Source: an uncultured Novosphingobium sp. (GTDB lineage Bacteria > Pseudomonadota > Alphaproteobacteria > Sphingomonadales > Sphingomonadaceae). Taken from it: a stretch of DNA of 64,000 bases. A program made the position numbers and the translations under genes. This document shows positions 1 through 11,131 of this stretch, piece after piece. The notes under the pieces were generated by a model that saw only the letters and a program-made list of their open reading frames with translations, was not told the DNA's origin and searched no databases. The stretch covers positions 1-64,000 of the forward strand of contig CAMPHR010000005.1 in the NCBI GenBank assembly GCA_946886075.1, written 5' to 3'. Within the stretch, counting starts at the first letter, position 1; the number at the start of each line of letters is the position of its first letter.

Positions 1-317
1 TCGATCGGAAGGCCGTGGCAGTCCCAGCCGGGGACGTAGGGCGCGTCCTTGCCGAGCAGCGACTGGCTGCGGACGATGATGTCCTTCAGCACCTTGTTCA
101 TCGCATGGCCCATATGGATGTCGCCATTGGCATAGGGCGGGCCGTCGTGGAGGATGAAACGTTCGCGCCCCTTTCGACGCTCGCGCAGCTTGCCGTAAAG
201 GTCCATTTCCTCCCAGCGCTGCAGAATCGCCGGTTCCTTCTGCGCGAGACCGGCCTTCATCGGGAAGTCGGTGACGGGGAGGAAGACGGTGCTTTTATAG
301 TCTGGCTGGTCGGTCAT
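1..317 (-). CDS. ileS: Isoleucyl-tRNA synthetase, N-terminal part (cut by window edge)
   Basis: Class I aminoacyl-tRNA synthetase that charges tRNA-Ile in the cytoplasm. Only the first 105 codons lie in the window; the gene runs off the left end. The start is ATG at 317 ([14 protein letters not shown]). The class I nucleotide-binding segment is visible as [19 protein letters not shown], including the HxGH signature (HMGH), followed by [11 protein letters not shown], which is characteristic of Ile/Val/Leu enzymes; the rest of the match fits IleS. It is the last visible gene of the purE-purK-folA-ribF-ileS run; the ribF-ileS pairing is common in bacteria. A 112-base gap holding a dispersed repeat separates it from ribF. 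Confidence 0.95.
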   Translation of the reverse strand, partial: MTDQPDYKSTVFLPVTDFPMKAGLAQKEPAILQRWEEMDLYGKLRERRKGRERFILHDGPPYANGDIHMGHAMNKVLKDIIVRSQSLLGKDAPYVPGWDCHGLPI

Positions 318-383
318 TTGGTCCGGTATCTGCTTGCATTGCCATTCGGCTCAAGACTGCGCCCTATTAGAACAAGGGAAGGG

Positions 384-408
384 CTTCGACAGGCTCAGCC
401 CGAACGGG
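384..408 (+). repeat. Dispersed repeat, family A (first copy)
   Basis: The gap between ribF and ileS contains CTTCGACAGGCTCAGCC followed by CGAACGG. Nearly the same sequence occurs at 29392-29416 with CTGAACGG at its end. Both copies are intergenic. This kind of short GC-rich repeat is common in sphingomonads (from memory, not checked). No mobility gene is near. Confidence 0.7.
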
Positions 409-429
409 TGAGAAAATGTGCCCGGTGCA

Positions 430-1371
430 TTAGGCGAGGTGCGGCGTTCTCGCAAGGATTTGCCGTGCGGCGTCGCAGTCCCGGGCGATCTGGGCCGTGA
501 GGGCGTCTAGGCCTTCATATTTCGCCTCTGGGCGGAGGAATTCGATCAGCTGCACCTCGATGCATTGATCATAGAGATTTTCGGCGAAATCGAAGAAATG
601 AGGCTCCAGCAATTCCTTTGGCGGGTCGAAACTGGGGCGGATGCCGAGATTGGCGGCGCCATCAACGACGCGGCCATCGGGCAGCAGGCCGCGGACGGCA
701 TAAATGCCATAGGCCGGGCGGAGATAATGGCCGAGATCGACATTGGCGGTGGGAAAGCCGATGGTGCGGCCGACCTTGTCGCCATGCTGGACAATCCCCT
801 GCACCGCGAAGGGGCGTGTCAGCAGGCGCGTGGCCGTGGCGCAATCACCAGCTTTGAGTGCAGCGCGGATGCGGCTGGAGGAGACCACCTCCCCGCCCTG
901 GTCAGTGACCGGCGCTACGGCTTCGGCGCTCATGCCACGGGCTGCGCCGAGTTCAGCCAGTGTCGTGACAGTGCCGGTGCGGCCCTGGCCGAAGGTGAAA
1001 TCCTGGCCGGTGACCACGCCAGCGACGCCCATGCCATCGACCAGTAGATCGACGAAATCCTGCGGGCTCAAGGCGGCGAGTTGGCGGGTGAAGGCGAAGA
1101 CCAGCATCGCGTCGGCACCGGCGGCGGCGAACAGGCGCTGCCGTTGATCCAGGCTGGTGAGGCGGAACCAGGGGTTTTCCGGGCGGAACAGGCGCATCGG
1201 ATGCGGGTCGAAGGTCGCGACGATGACGGGACGCCCTTCCGCGCGGGCACGGTCCACAGCGCGGCCGACGACCGCCTGATGACCGAGGTGAAATCCGTCA
1301 AAATTGCCCAGCGCCATGATGCTCCCGCGCAGATGGGCAGGGATCGGGACGCCGCTTTCCAGCCGCTCCAT
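430..1371 (-). CDS. ribF: Bifunctional riboflavin kinase / FAD synthetase
   Basis: Converts riboflavin to FMN and FMN to FAD. The 313-aa protein starts at ATG 1371 (MERLESGVPIP); the frame stays open upstream but that stretch is inside folA and does not look like RibF. The N-terminal nucleotidyltransferase domain has GNFDGFHLGHQ (about residues 22-32). The C-terminal flavokinase domain has GRTIGFPTANV and ends near LTAQIARDCDAARQILA. Length is normal for the family. It follows folA by 43 bases on the same strand and precedes ileS, so it is probably co-transcribed with the purine/folate genes. Confidence 0.95.
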   Translation of the reverse strand: MERLESGVPIPAHLRGSIMALGNFDGFHLGHQAVVGRAVDRARAEGRPVIVATFDPHPMRLFRPENPWFRLTSLDQRQRLFAAAGADAMLVFAFTRQLAALSPQDFVDLLVDGMGVAGVVTGQDFTFGQGRTGTVTTLAELGAARGMSAEAVAPVTDQGGEVVSSSRIRAALKAGDCATATRLLTRPFAVQGIVQHGDKVGRTIGFPTANVDLGHYLRPAYGIYAVRGLLPDGRVVDGAANLGIRPSFDPPKELLEPHFFDFAENLYDQCIEVQLIEFLRPEAKYEGLDALTAQIARDCDAARQILARTPHLA

Positions 1372-1414
1372 GGCGCTGGCTATAGGCAGATGGCCGGGCG
1401 CTGGCAATGCGGCT

Positions 1415-1915
1415 TCACGGGCCAGCGCGGCGGCGGAAGGTGACGAAGCTGTAGGCCGGATAGGCGCCGTCGGCCGGATGGTCGGCGCGGGCGGTCTCCT
1501 GCCAGTGCTCGGCATCGGGATAGGGGATCGCAGCGTCGCCGGACGCGTCGATATGCACTTCGGTGAGTTCGATGCGGTCGGCATGGGGCAGGAAGAGATG
1601 GTGGATCTCTGCGCCGCCGATCACCATGGCGGCGGGACCGCCTGCGAGGTTGAGCGCGGATGTGACGTCATGAGCGACCTCTGCCCCCTCGCCGTTCCAG
1701 CCTTTGTCGCGGGTGAGGACTATATGACGGCGGCCGGGAAGCAGGCCGGGCAGGCTGTCGAAGGTTTTGCGACCCATGATCATCGGGTGGCCGAGGGTCA
1801 GGGCCTTGAAATGCTTGAGATCGGCGAGCAGTCGCCAGGGCAGGCCGCCATCCTTGCCGATCACGCCATTGTCGGCGCGGGCGAGGACGAGGACGACTTC
1901 CTGGGTTTCGCTCAC
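1415..1915 (-). CDS. folA: Dihydrofolate reductase
   Basis: Reduces dihydrofolate to tetrahydrofolate with NADPH. The 166-aa product is a standard-length chromosomal DHFR. Visible family motifs are the N-terminal strand and Met20-like loop (ARADNGVIGKDGGLPWRL), the acidic substrate residue in the following helix (LLADLKHFK), the cofactor segment IMGRKTFDSLPG and the second glycine pair MVIGGAEIH. The start ATG overlaps the purK stop by four bases (ATGA), implying translational coupling. The order purK-folA-ribF places one-carbon cofactor supply beside purine synthesis. Confidence 0.96.
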   Translation of the reverse strand: MSETQEVVLVLARADNGVIGKDGGLPWRLLADLKHFKALTLGHPMIMGRKTFDSLPGLLPGRRHIVLTRDKGWNGEGAEVAHDVTSALNLAGGPAAMVIGGAEIHHLFLPHADRIELTEVHIDASGDAAIPYPDAEHWQETARADHPADGAYPAYSFVTFRRRAGP

Positions 1916-2982
1916 AGGGTCAGCCGGGTGACATGGCCCATCTTGCGGCCGGGGCGTGCCTCATGCTTGCCATAGAGATGCAGATGGGCAGCAGGGTCGG
2001 CAAGGATCTCTGCCCAAGCGTCGGCTTCTTCGCCGATGAGGTTGTGCATCTGCACGCGCTGGGCGGCCAGTCGGGTGTCGCCCAGGGGCAGGCCGCAGAT
2101 CGCGCGGACGTGATTTTCGAACTGGCTGGTGACGGCGCCTTCAATCGTCCAGTGACCGCTATTGTGGACGCGGGGAGCCATCTCGTTGAAGACGGGGCCA
2201 TCGGCGCTGGCAAAGAATTCGAGCGTCAGGACGCCGACATAGCCGAGCGCTTGCGCCACCTGCGCGGCGAGGGCGCGGGCCGCTTCGACCTGTGCTTCTA
2301 TGCGGGGGCCTGCTGGGGCGATGGAGGTGGAGAGGATGCCATCGACATGGACGTTGGCGGGCGAGTCCCAGAAGCGGACCTCGCCATTCGCGCCGCGCAC
2401 GAGGATGACGGAAAATTCCTCCTCGAAGGTGACAAAGCCTTCGAGGATGGCGCTTTGCTGGCCGATGGCGTCCCAGGCGGAGGGTGCGTCAGCGGGATCG
2501 TTAAGGCGCGCCTGCCCCTTGCCGTCATAGCCCATGCGGTTGGTCTTCAGGATCGCGCGGCTGCCGATCGTGGCGATCGCCTGATGGAGGTCATCGAGGC
2601 TTTCGATCGAAGCGAAGGGCGCGGTGAGGCCGCCGAGATCGCGGACGAAATTTTTTTCGGCGAGACGGTCCTGCGCCACGCGGAGGGCTTGCGCGCCGGG
2701 GCGGACGAGGCCGTGGGTGGAGAGGACCTCGACGGCGGCGGGGTCGATATTCTCGAACTCGTAGGTGACGACATCGACGCTGTCGGCAAAGGCGGCGAGC
2801 GCGGCGGCGTCTTCATAGGCGCCACGGGTCCAGCGGGGGGACACATCGGCGGCCGGGCCGCTTTCCTCCGGCGCGTAAATGTGGGTGCGATAGCCAAGCT
2901 GCGCGGCGGCGATTGCGATCATGCGGCCGAGCTGGCCGCCGCCAAGGATGCCGATGGTGGAACCGGGCGCGATGGTCGTCAT
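1912..2982 (-). CDS. purK: N5-carboxyaminoimidazole ribonucleotide synthase
   Basis: Makes N5-CAIR from AIR, ATP and bicarbonate in purine biosynthesis; PurE then rearranges the product. The 356-aa ATP-grasp protein starts at ATG 2982 (MTTIAPGSTIGILGGGQLGRM); the longer open frame upstream overlaps purE and is not used. GILGGGQLGRM is the PurK N-terminal signature, and NRMGYDGKGQ plus EMAPRVHNSGHWTIEG mark the ATP-grasp core. One base separates it from the purE stop, and it overlaps folA by four bases. Confident operon member. Confidence 0.96.
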   Translation of the reverse strand: MTTIAPGSTIGILGGGQLGRMIAIAAAQLGYRTHIYAPEESGPAADVSPRWTRGAYEDAAALAAFADSVDVVTYEFENIDPAAVEVLSTHGLVRPGAQALRVAQDRLAEKNFVRDLGGLTAPFASIESLDDLHQAIATIGSRAILKTNRMGYDGKGQARLNDPADAPSAWDAIGQQSAILEGFVTFEEEFSVILVRGANGEVRFWDSPANVHVDGILSTSIAPAGPRIEAQVEAARALAAQVAQALGYVGVLTLEFFASADGPVFNEMAPRVHNSGHWTIEGAVTSQFENHVRAICGLPLGDTRLAAQRVQMHNLIGEEADAWAEILADPAAHLHLYGKHEARPGRKMGHVTRLTL

Positions 2983-2983
2983 C

Positions 2984-3475
<492 letters not shown>

Positions 3476-3556
3476 TCGCCTGATTTCCCCTGATGGCGCG
3501 GAAAGCACAGCCCCTTAGCCGGAGGACCGGCGAGGGGCAATGCGGGATTTACGGAC

Positions 3557-4243
3557 TTAACGCTCCGACAGATAATAGCGGTCCTTCGCGGTCAGGTCGT
3601 CGGCAAGGTCATAGACGATCGGCTGGCCGGTCGGGATTTCCAGTTCGGTGATTTCATCGTCAGGAATGCCCGAAAGATGCTTCACCAGCGCGCGGAGCGA
3701 ATTGCCGTGGGCGGAGATGAGGACGCGCTTGCCCGCCTTCAGTTCGGGCACGATGCGGCTTTCCCAATAGGGCAAGACGCGGGCGATCGTGTCCTTCAGG
3801 GACTCCGTCGAGGGGATGGCGATGCCGTCATAGCGGCGGTCCTTCGACAGGTCGAATTCGCCGCCCGGCTCCAGCACCGGCGGCGGAATGTCGAAGCTGC
3901 GGCGCCAGACCTTCACCTGCGCGTCACCATGCTTGGCCGCCGTCTCCGCCTTGTTGAGGCCGGTAAGGCCGCCATAATGACGCTCATTAAGGTGCCAGTC
4001 CTTTTCGACGGGCAACCAGAGCCGACCCATCTCCTCAAGCGCGAGGTTCAGCGTCTTGATCGCGCGGGTCTGAACGGAGGTGAAGCAGCGGTCGAAGTCG
4101 AGCCCCTTTGCCGACATCAACTGGCCAGCGGCGCGTGCTTCCTCCACGCCCTTGTCCGTCAGGTCCACATCCCACCAACCAGTGAAGCGGTTTTCCAGAT
4201 TCCAGGCCGATTGGCCGTGGCGGATGAGAACGAGGGTGGGCAT
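3557..4243 (-). CDS. gpmA: 2,3-bisphosphoglycerate-dependent phosphoglycerate mutase
   Basis: Interconverts 3- and 2-phosphoglycerate in glycolysis. Start at ATG 4243 ([15 protein letters not shown]): a CAGGAG ribosome site ends nine bases upstream, whereas the ATG at 4252 would abut it. The 228-aa protein has the phosphohistidine motif RHGQSAWN (His9), the [13 protein letters not shown] segment, [13 protein letters not shown] and a second catalytic histidine in [10 protein letters not shown]. Normal length for the cofactor-dependent family. It is divergent from sppA with a 151-base gap that probably holds both promoters. Confidence 0.95.
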   Translation of the reverse strand: MPTLVLIRHGQSAWNLENRFTGWWDVDLTDKGVEEARAAGQLMSAKGLDFDRCFTSVQTRAIKTLNLALEEMGRLWLPVEKDWHLNERHYGGLTGLNKAETAAKHGDAQVKVWRRSFDIPPPVLEPGGEFDLSKDRRYDGIAIPSTESLKDTIARVLPYWESRIVPELKAGKRVLISAHGNSLRALVKHLSGIPDDEITELEIPTGQPIVYDLADDLTAKDRYYLSER

Positions 4244-4394
4244 GTAACGCATCTCCTGCACTAAGAGCGATGATGGCGCTTCCCATAACGCCGGAAATGA
4301 CGGGCGCAAGCTTGTGCGCCGGGCGGGGCGTCCCACATTGCAGTCGGCCGGACGATGGGATAGCTCGGACAGCTAAGCATAAGGAAGCGGCAAG

Positions 4395-6278
4395 TTGGCA
4401 TTTGTGAAGGGCGTCTGGCGCATATTGGTGGCGATCAAGGACGGGCTGGTCCTGCTATTCCTGCTCGGCTTTTTCGGCCTGCTCTATGCTGCCCTTTCCT
4501 GGTCGCCCAAACCCGCGCGGAGCGTGAGCAGTGGCGCGCTGTTGCTGAAGCTGGACGGGACCATCGTCGAGCAACCGGCAGAAGCTGACCCCTTCTCCCT
4601 GCTGACGTCGTCGGGGCCGCAGACGAAGGAATATCGCCTGTCCGACGTCGTCACCGCTTTGGAGGCGGCCAAGACGGACGGCAAGGTGAAGGCAGTGGTG
4701 TTGAACCTCGACGGCTTTATGGGCGGTGGTCAGGTCGCTCTTTCCCGCGTCGGCAAGGCGTTGGACGCTGTTCGAGCGGCTAACAAGCCGATCTTTGCCT
4801 ACGCGACTATCTACAGCGACGACGGCTATCAACTGGCGGCCCATGCCAGCGAGACATGGGTCGATCCGCTGGGCGGCGTAGCGATATTGGGGCGCGGCGG
4901 ATCGGGGCTCTACTATAAGGGCCTGATCGACAAGCTGGGCGTCAACACCCATGTCTATCGCGTAGGGACGTACAAGAGCTTTGTCGAACCTTTCATCCGC
5001 ACGGAACAGTCGCCCGAAGCGCGACAGGCCAATCAGGCGCTGGCGGATGCGCTGTGGCAGGATTGGCAGGAGGAAGTTGCCAAGGCCCGCCCGCGCGCGA
5101 AGCTGGCCGCCTATGTCGCAAATCCGGCGGCGGCGGCGGAAGCGGCGCGGGGCAATCTGGCCAAGGCGGCGCAAAGTGCCGGGCTGGTCGACAAGCTGGG
5201 CGACGAGGCTGCGTTCGGGAAGCGCGTTGCGGAGGTCGCGGGTGAGCCATCCGACGATCGCGTGGGGGATTTTGCCAGCATCGACCTTAACAGCTATGCC
5301 AAGGCGCATCGCCCGGCCAATGACGGGCAGATTGGCGTCATCACTGTGGCGGGCGACATTGTCGATGGCGACGGTGGACCGGGCAGTGCTGCGGGGGACA
5401 CGATTTCGGCCTTGCTCTACAAGGCGCTGTCCGAAAAGGATTTGAAGGCGCTGGTCGTGCGGGTTGATTCCCCCGGTGGGTCGGTGATGGCTTCGGAAAA
5501 GATCCGGCAAGCCGTATTGGAGGCCAAGCGGGAGGGCCTGCCCGTCGTCGTTTCGATGGGCAATGTCGCGGCGAGCGGCGGCTATTGGATTTCGACGCCC
5601 GCCGATCTCATCTTTGCCGAACCTGGCACGATCACGGGTTCGATCGGCGTGTTCGGGATTTTGCCGAGCTTTGAAGGGACGCTGGCGAAGCTCGGCATCA
5701 CCACCGATGGCGTGCGGACCACGCCGCTTTCAGGTCAGCCCGATATTGCTGGCGGCACGACGCCGGAATTCGACCGCATCATGCAGATGGGGATCGAGGA
5801 TATTTATGGCCGCTTTGTTGGGCTGGTAGCGCAGGCACGGCGTAAGTCGCCCGAGCAGATCGACGCCATCGCGCAGGGCCGTGTGTGGGACGGCGGCACG
5901 GCCCGGCAGATCGGGCTGGTCGATCGCTTCGGCGGGCTGGAGGACGCGATTGCCGAGGCGGCGAAGCTGGCGAAGATCAATCCGGCGAAGGCGAAAGTCT
6001 ATCGCATCGAGAAGGAGCCGGACAAGTTTGCGGAGTTCCTGCAGTCGATGACGGAGCGAGATGATGAGGATGCAGACGCGCCCCGCGACATGTTGAGCCG
6101 GCAGGCGATGATCCAGCGGCGTTGGGCGATGCAGGCAATTGCCGATGTGCGCGGCCTCATCAGCGGCGCTGGCGTGCGGGCGGATTGCCTGGAGTGCCGG
6201 GGCTATGGCGCGCCACGGCGCGTGAGTGATGCGGATGAGCGCGGATTGATGGGGTTGCTGGCCAGCCTTTGGCGGTGA
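4395..6278 (+). CDS. sppA: Signal peptide peptidase SppA, 67-kDa type
   Basis: Membrane-bound serine protease that degrades cleaved signal peptides. Translation starts at TTG 4395; AGGAAG ends seven bases before it and no ATG is available nearby. A single N-terminal membrane segment (about residues 13-33) is followed by two tandem S49 peptidase domains. The expected dyad is present: Lys194 in YRVGTYKSFVEPF (first domain) and Ser394 in NVAASGGYW (second domain), matching the spacing of the long SppA form. The 627-aa length fits, with a C-terminal tail of about 60 residues carrying a CLEC pair whose role is unknown. Convergent with the TRIC-type gene. Confidence 0.93.
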   Translation: MAFVKGVWRILVAIKDGLVLLFLLGFFGLLYAALSWSPKPARSVSSGALLLKLDGTIVEQPAEADPFSLLTSSGPQTKEYRLSDVVTALEAAKTDGKVKAVVLNLDGFMGGGQVALSRVGKALDAVRAANKPIFAYATIYSDDGYQLAAHASETWVDPLGGVAILGRGGSGLYYKGLIDKLGVNTHVYRVGTYKSFVEPFIRTEQSPEARQANQALADALWQDWQEEVAKARPRAKLAAYVANPAAAAEAARGNLAKAAQSAGLVDKLGDEAAFGKRVAEVAGEPSDDRVGDFASIDLNSYAKAHRPANDGQIGVITVAGDIVDGDGGPGSAAGDTISALLYKALSEKDLKALVVRVDSPGGSVMASEKIRQAVLEAKREGLPVVVSMGNVAASGGYWISTPADLIFAEPGTITGSIGVFGILPSFEGTLAKLGITTDGVRTTPLSGQPDIAGGTTPEFDRIMQMGIEDIYGRFVGLVAQARRKSPEQIDAIAQGRVWDGGTARQIGLVDRFGGLEDAIAEAAKLAKINPAKAKVYRIEKEPDKFAEFLQSMTERDDEDADAPRDMLSRQAMIQRRWAMQAIADVRGLISGAGVRADCLECRGYGAPRRVSDADERGLMGLLASLWR

Positions 6279-6310
6279 TGTGCGGGACGGTCCCGCTGGG
6301 TTTGGTCACG

Positions 6311-6342
6311 AAGCGGGATCCCGGATCAAGTCCGGGATGACG
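6311..6342. repeat. Dispersed repeat, family B (first copy)
   Basis: Between convergent sppA and the TRIC-type gene lies AAGCGGGATCCCGGATCAAG followed by TCCGGGATGACG. CCCGGA and TCCGGG pair around a five-base loop, so the RNA can fold on either strand. A diverged copy lies at 62572-62605. The position between convergent genes would suit a bidirectional stop or an mRNA 3' end, although no T tract follows. Confidence 0.65.
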
Positions 6343-6366
6343 TTGAGGCGAGGCAGCTCTGTCGTT

Positions 6367-7005
6367 CTAGCGCCCGCCTCTGTAGGTCGGCAGGCCGATG
6401 CTTCGCCAGATCGCGATGGCGCGTAGGAGGAAGCCTAGCAGCGCCGCGATGAGACCGGCGGCTGGGACATCCAGGCCCCACCAGCGCAGCATGACGAACA
6501 GGCCCGATGCGAAGGCCGCAGCGGTCACATAGAGTTCCGGACGCAGTAATATGGATGGTTCGTGGGCCAGCAGGTCGCGCAATATGCCGCCGACGCAGCC
6601 GGTGACGACGCCCATCATGGCAGCGACGAAAGGCGGGATGCCGTAGCTCATCGCCTTGGCCGCGCCGAACACGGCGAAGGCGGCGAGGCCGATCGCGTCG
6701 AGCCAATCGAGCGCCCGGTCGCTCCAGAAGCGGCGGGGCGTGAACCAGATGAGCAGGGCCGCGACCATGCAGGTGATCGCCGGGACCGGATCATGCACCC
6801 AGAAGACGGGTGCGCCGATGAGGAGATCGCGCACGGTGCCGCCCCCTACCCCCGTCACCAGCGCGAAAAAGGCGAAGGTGACGAGCGTCTGGCCGAGCCG
6901 GGCGGCGGCCAGCGCACCGGATGCCGCGAACACGAAGATGCCGACGATGCTGAGCGTTTCCAGCACCGGGCCGATCTGCTGAAAGGCGGTCGCAGGGGAA
7001 AGCAT
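6367..7005 (-). CDS. Trimeric intracellular cation channel (TRIC/UPF0126) family protein
   Basis: Integral membrane protein of 212 aa with about seven predicted hydrophobic helices arranged as two similar halves. Each half carries the family glycine motif: GVGGGTVRDLLIG near residue 52 and GCVGGILRDLLAH near residue 138. Prokaryotic members form potassium-permeable channels; the physiological role here is not shown by sequence. No strong ribosome site precedes the ATG. It lies downstream of the glutathione peroxidase gene on the same strand, separated by 64 bases that hold a strong hairpin, so it may be only partly co-transcribed. Confidence 0.85.
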   Translation of the reverse strand: MLSPATAFQQIGPVLETLSIVGIFVFAASGALAAARLGQTLVTFAFFALVTGVGGGTVRDLLIGAPVFWVHDPVPAITCMVAALLIWFTPRRFWSDRALDWLDAIGLAAFAVFGAAKAMSYGIPPFVAAMMGVVTGCVGGILRDLLAHEPSILLRPELYVTAAAFASGLFVMLRWWGLDVPAAGLIAALLGFLLRAIAIWRSIGLPTYRGGR

Positions 7006-7027
7006 GGGCTTTTAGTGGCGAGACGCC

Positions 7028-7056
7028 GGGGCCAGTGCGGTGGACGCACCGGCCCC
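7028..7056 (-). terminator. Strong hairpin between gpx and TRIC-type gene
   Basis: GGGGCC-A-GTGCG pairs with CGCAC-C-GGCCCC around the loop GTGGA, an almost perfect 11-bp stem just past the peroxidase stop codon. There is no T tract on either strand, so it may act as an mRNA 3' end stabiliser or partial attenuator, not a classical intrinsic terminator. Confidence 0.45.
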
Positions 7057-7069
7057 GCCAAGCGCCTTC

Positions 7070-7615
7070 TTATTTCGCCAGTTCAGCCTCGATCGCGGAC
7101 ACCAGAGCCGGATCATCGGGCGTGGTGCCAGGGGCGAAGCGGGCGGCGACCGAACCATCCTTGGCGATCAGGAATTTCTCGAAGTTCCACAGGACTTCGG
7201 GTTCTTCGGTCGGGGTCATGCCGTAGCCACGGAGCTTTTCACGGAAGTCAGCGCCATCGCCATTGGCCTTGGGCTGTTCGCTGGTGAGGGCGGCATAGAG
7301 CGGGTGCTTTTCCGGGCCGGTCACGACGATCTTTTCGAACATGGGAAAATCGACGCCGAAGTTGGTGGTGCAGAAATCAGCGATCTCGTCATTGCTGCCG
7401 GGTTCCTGCGCGCCGAAGTCGTTGGCGGGAAAGCCTGCAACGACGAGGCCCTTGTCCTTATAATCGCTGTAGAGCTTTTCCAGCCCTTCATATTGCGGAG
7501 TGAGGCCGCATTTGGAGGCGACGTTGACCGCCAGTACCACCTTGCCCGCATAGTCGGCGAGGCTGGCGTCGGCGCCCTTGATCGTCTTCAACGGAATTTG
7601 CTGGATCGCGGTCAT
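7070..7615 (-). CDS. Glutathione peroxidase family protein (cysteine type)
   Basis: Thiol peroxidase of the GPx family that reduces hydroperoxides, probably with thioredoxin or glutathione as donor. The start is ATG 7615: AAGGAG directly abuts the earlier ATG at 7621, so the second is correctly spaced. The 181-aa protein has the peroxidatic cysteine at residue 36 (NVASKCGLTPQY), the FPANDFGAQEPG motif and WNFEKFL with the catalytic tetrad Trp-Asn. The peroxidatic position is an ordinary cysteine codon, not selenocysteine. It follows the VIT gene by 40 bases, suggesting a metal/oxidative stress group. Confidence 0.9.
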   Translation of the reverse strand: MTAIQQIPLKTIKGADASLADYAGKVVLAVNVASKCGLTPQYEGLEKLYSDYKDKGLVVAGFPANDFGAQEPGSNDEIADFCTTNFGVDFPMFEKIVVTGPEKHPLYAALTSEQPKANGDGADFREKLRGYGMTPTEEPEVLWNFEKFLIAKDGSVAARFAPGTTPDDPALVSAIEAELAK

Positions 7616-7655
7616 TGTCATCTCCTTGAGAATCCGGATGGCGCGGACCTTGCCA

Positions 7656-8390
7656 TCATATCGCCGCGCCGAAAAGCCTGCCTGCGCCTGCCGTGATCGC
7701 CATCGCCAGCACGCCCCAGAACAGCACCCTGATGACGGAGCGGCCGATCTTCCCGCCACCTAGCCGCGCGCCGACATAGCCAAGCAGCGCAAGGCACAGG
7801 AGCGAGGTGAGGACGATCACCGGCAGCGCCAGAGACGCAGGGCTGATCGCCGCTGCCAGGACGGGTGCGATCGCTCCGGCCGAAAAGGTGGCGGCGGACG
7901 TCAGCGCCGCCTGAACGGGACGCGCCGTGCTGATGTCGGAAATGCCGAGTTCGTCGCGCGCATGAGCGGCCAATGCGTCAGCCTCCATCAGTTGCCGGGC
8001 GACGTCTCCAGCCAATTCGGGCGTCAGGCCGCGTTCTACATAGATGTTGCGCAGTTCCTGCCATTCCACATCCGGCTGCTGCGCGATCGCATGTTTTTCC
8101 TTGGCGAGGTCGGCGCGCTCCGTGTCCGATTGGGCGCTGACGGACACATATTCGCCAGCGGCCATCGACATGGCGCCCGCGAACAGCGCGGCTATGCCGG
8201 ACAGCAGGATCGTATCAATCGTAGCGCCGGACGCCGCGACGCCCGCAAGCAGGCTCGCGGTGGACACGATACCATCATTTGCGCCCAGGACTGCCGCACG
8301 CAGCCAGCCGACGCGGTTGACATAATGGACGGCATGATGCGCGCGCGCATGTTCGAGTGCGCCTGCCGCTGATCCTTCCATCGCCGTCAT
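7656..8390 (-). CDS. VIT family (Ccc1-like) iron/manganese transporter
   Basis: Membrane protein of 244 aa related to plant VIT1 and yeast Ccc1, which move Fe(II) or Mn(II) across membranes. It has five predicted helices with the family order: a first helix carrying GANDGIVSTASLLAGV, a second with MAAGEYVSVSAQSDTE, a soluble acidic helix pair (about residues 88-150) that would bind metal, then three C-terminal helices. A good ribosome site (AAGGAAGAGG) precedes ATG 8390. It lies 17 bases after the ABC-F gene and before the peroxidase. Substrate is inferred from the family only. Confidence 0.88.
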   Translation of the reverse strand: MTAMEGSAAGALEHARAHHAVHYVNRVGWLRAAVLGANDGIVSTASLLAGVAASGATIDTILLSGIAALFAGAMSMAAGEYVSVSAQSDTERADLAKEKHAIAQQPDVEWQELRNIYVERGLTPELAGDVARQLMEADALAAHARDELGISDISTARPVQAALTSAATFSAGAIAPVLAAAISPASLALPVIVLTSLLCLALLGYVGARLGGGKIGRSVIRVLFWGVLAMAITAGAGRLFGAAI

Positions 8391-8407
8391 ATGGGCCTCT
8401 TCCTTGT

Positions 8408-10189
<1,782 letters not shown>

Positions 10190-10330
10190 GGCCGTGCAGC
10201 TAGGACTTCCAGAGCGCCGGGGCAAGAGCATGTGGAACCACATGCTGTCTGGCGGCTTTCAGCGCGTGTCAGCGTCCGTTCATCGCAGCCGTTACAAATG
10301 GGCTGCATCGCTTTTCAAGGAGATACGCTC

Positions 10331-11062
10331 ATGAAGTCCGCCCTGGCCCTGATGGCCGCCGCCGCTGCTGTGTCGATCCCGGCCATCGCCGCCGCGCAGA
10401 CCAATGTGACGATCGCCGAAACCGCGCCCGTCGTGACGCTGAACGTCACCGAGACGGTCGAAGCGGCGCCCGACCAGGTGGTGGTGGGCACCGGTGTCCA
10501 GACCCGCGCGCCGACAGCAGCGCAGGCGATGCGCGACAATGCGGCGAAGATGGACCGGCTGATCACAACCCTTGCCAAGGCAGGCATCGCCAAGAAGGAC
10601 ATCCAGACGAGCGGCATCAACCTGAACGCGCAATATGATTACAACAATCAGAATGGACAGCCCGCCGGGCCGCGTTTCATCGGCTATGAAGCGTCCAACC
10701 AGGTGACGATCAAGCTGCGCGACATCAAGAAGACCGGCCCATTGCTCGACACGCTGGTCGAAGCGGGCGCGACCAATGTCAACGGACCATCCTTTTCCAT
10801 CGAAGACCCGACGCCGATGCTGACGCAGGCGCGCGCTGCAGCCTTGAAGACGGCAAAGGCGCAGGCGGATTTCTACGCGCAGGCGGCAGGCTATCGCTCC
10901 GCACGGCTTCTTTCGATCGCGGAGAGCAATAGCGGCGGGCGTCCTCCGATGCCGATGCTCGCCAGCCGGTTCAAGGCGGACGTAGCCGAAGCGACGCCGG
11001 TGGAACCCGGACAGGTTGGGTCGTCCGTCACGCTGACCGTCCAGTACGCGCTGGAACGCTAA
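10331..11062 (+). CDS. SIMPL (DUF541) domain secreted protein
   Basis: Periplasmic protein of 243 aa with a clear Sec signal peptide (MKSALALMAAAAAVSIPAIAAAQ, cleavage after AAA or AQ). The rest matches the SIMPL/DUF541 family: repeated ATVxxGVQTxAxTAxxA-type opening (VVVGTGVQTRAPTAAQAM), SGINLNAQYDY, and the end SSVTLTVQYALER. An AAGGAGATA ribosome site lies eight bases before ATG 10331. Family members have been linked to oxidative stress and outer-membrane proteins, but no precise reaction is known. It is a single gene divergent from the ABC-F operon. Confidence 0.87.
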   Translation: MKSALALMAAAAAVSIPAIAAAQTNVTIAETAPVVTLNVTETVEAAPDQVVVGTGVQTRAPTAAQAMRDNAAKMDRLITTLAKAGIAKKDIQTSGINLNAQYDYNNQNGQPAGPRFIGYEASNQVTIKLRDIKKTGPLLDTLVEAGATNVNGPSFSIEDPTPMLTQARAAALKTAKAQADFYAQAAGYRSARLLSIAESNSGGRPPMPMLASRFKADVAEATPVEPGQVGSSVTLTVQYALER

Positions 11063-11131
11063 AGCCGCCTGTCACCGTGCTGACGGCACCATTCACCACC
11101 TGTTCAATGCTTGTCGCCTATGGCATGCCAT

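Noticed and set aside
7505..7515. Selenocysteine at the glutathione peroxidase active site
   Set aside because: The residue is encoded by an ordinary cysteine codon and the frame has no internal TGA.
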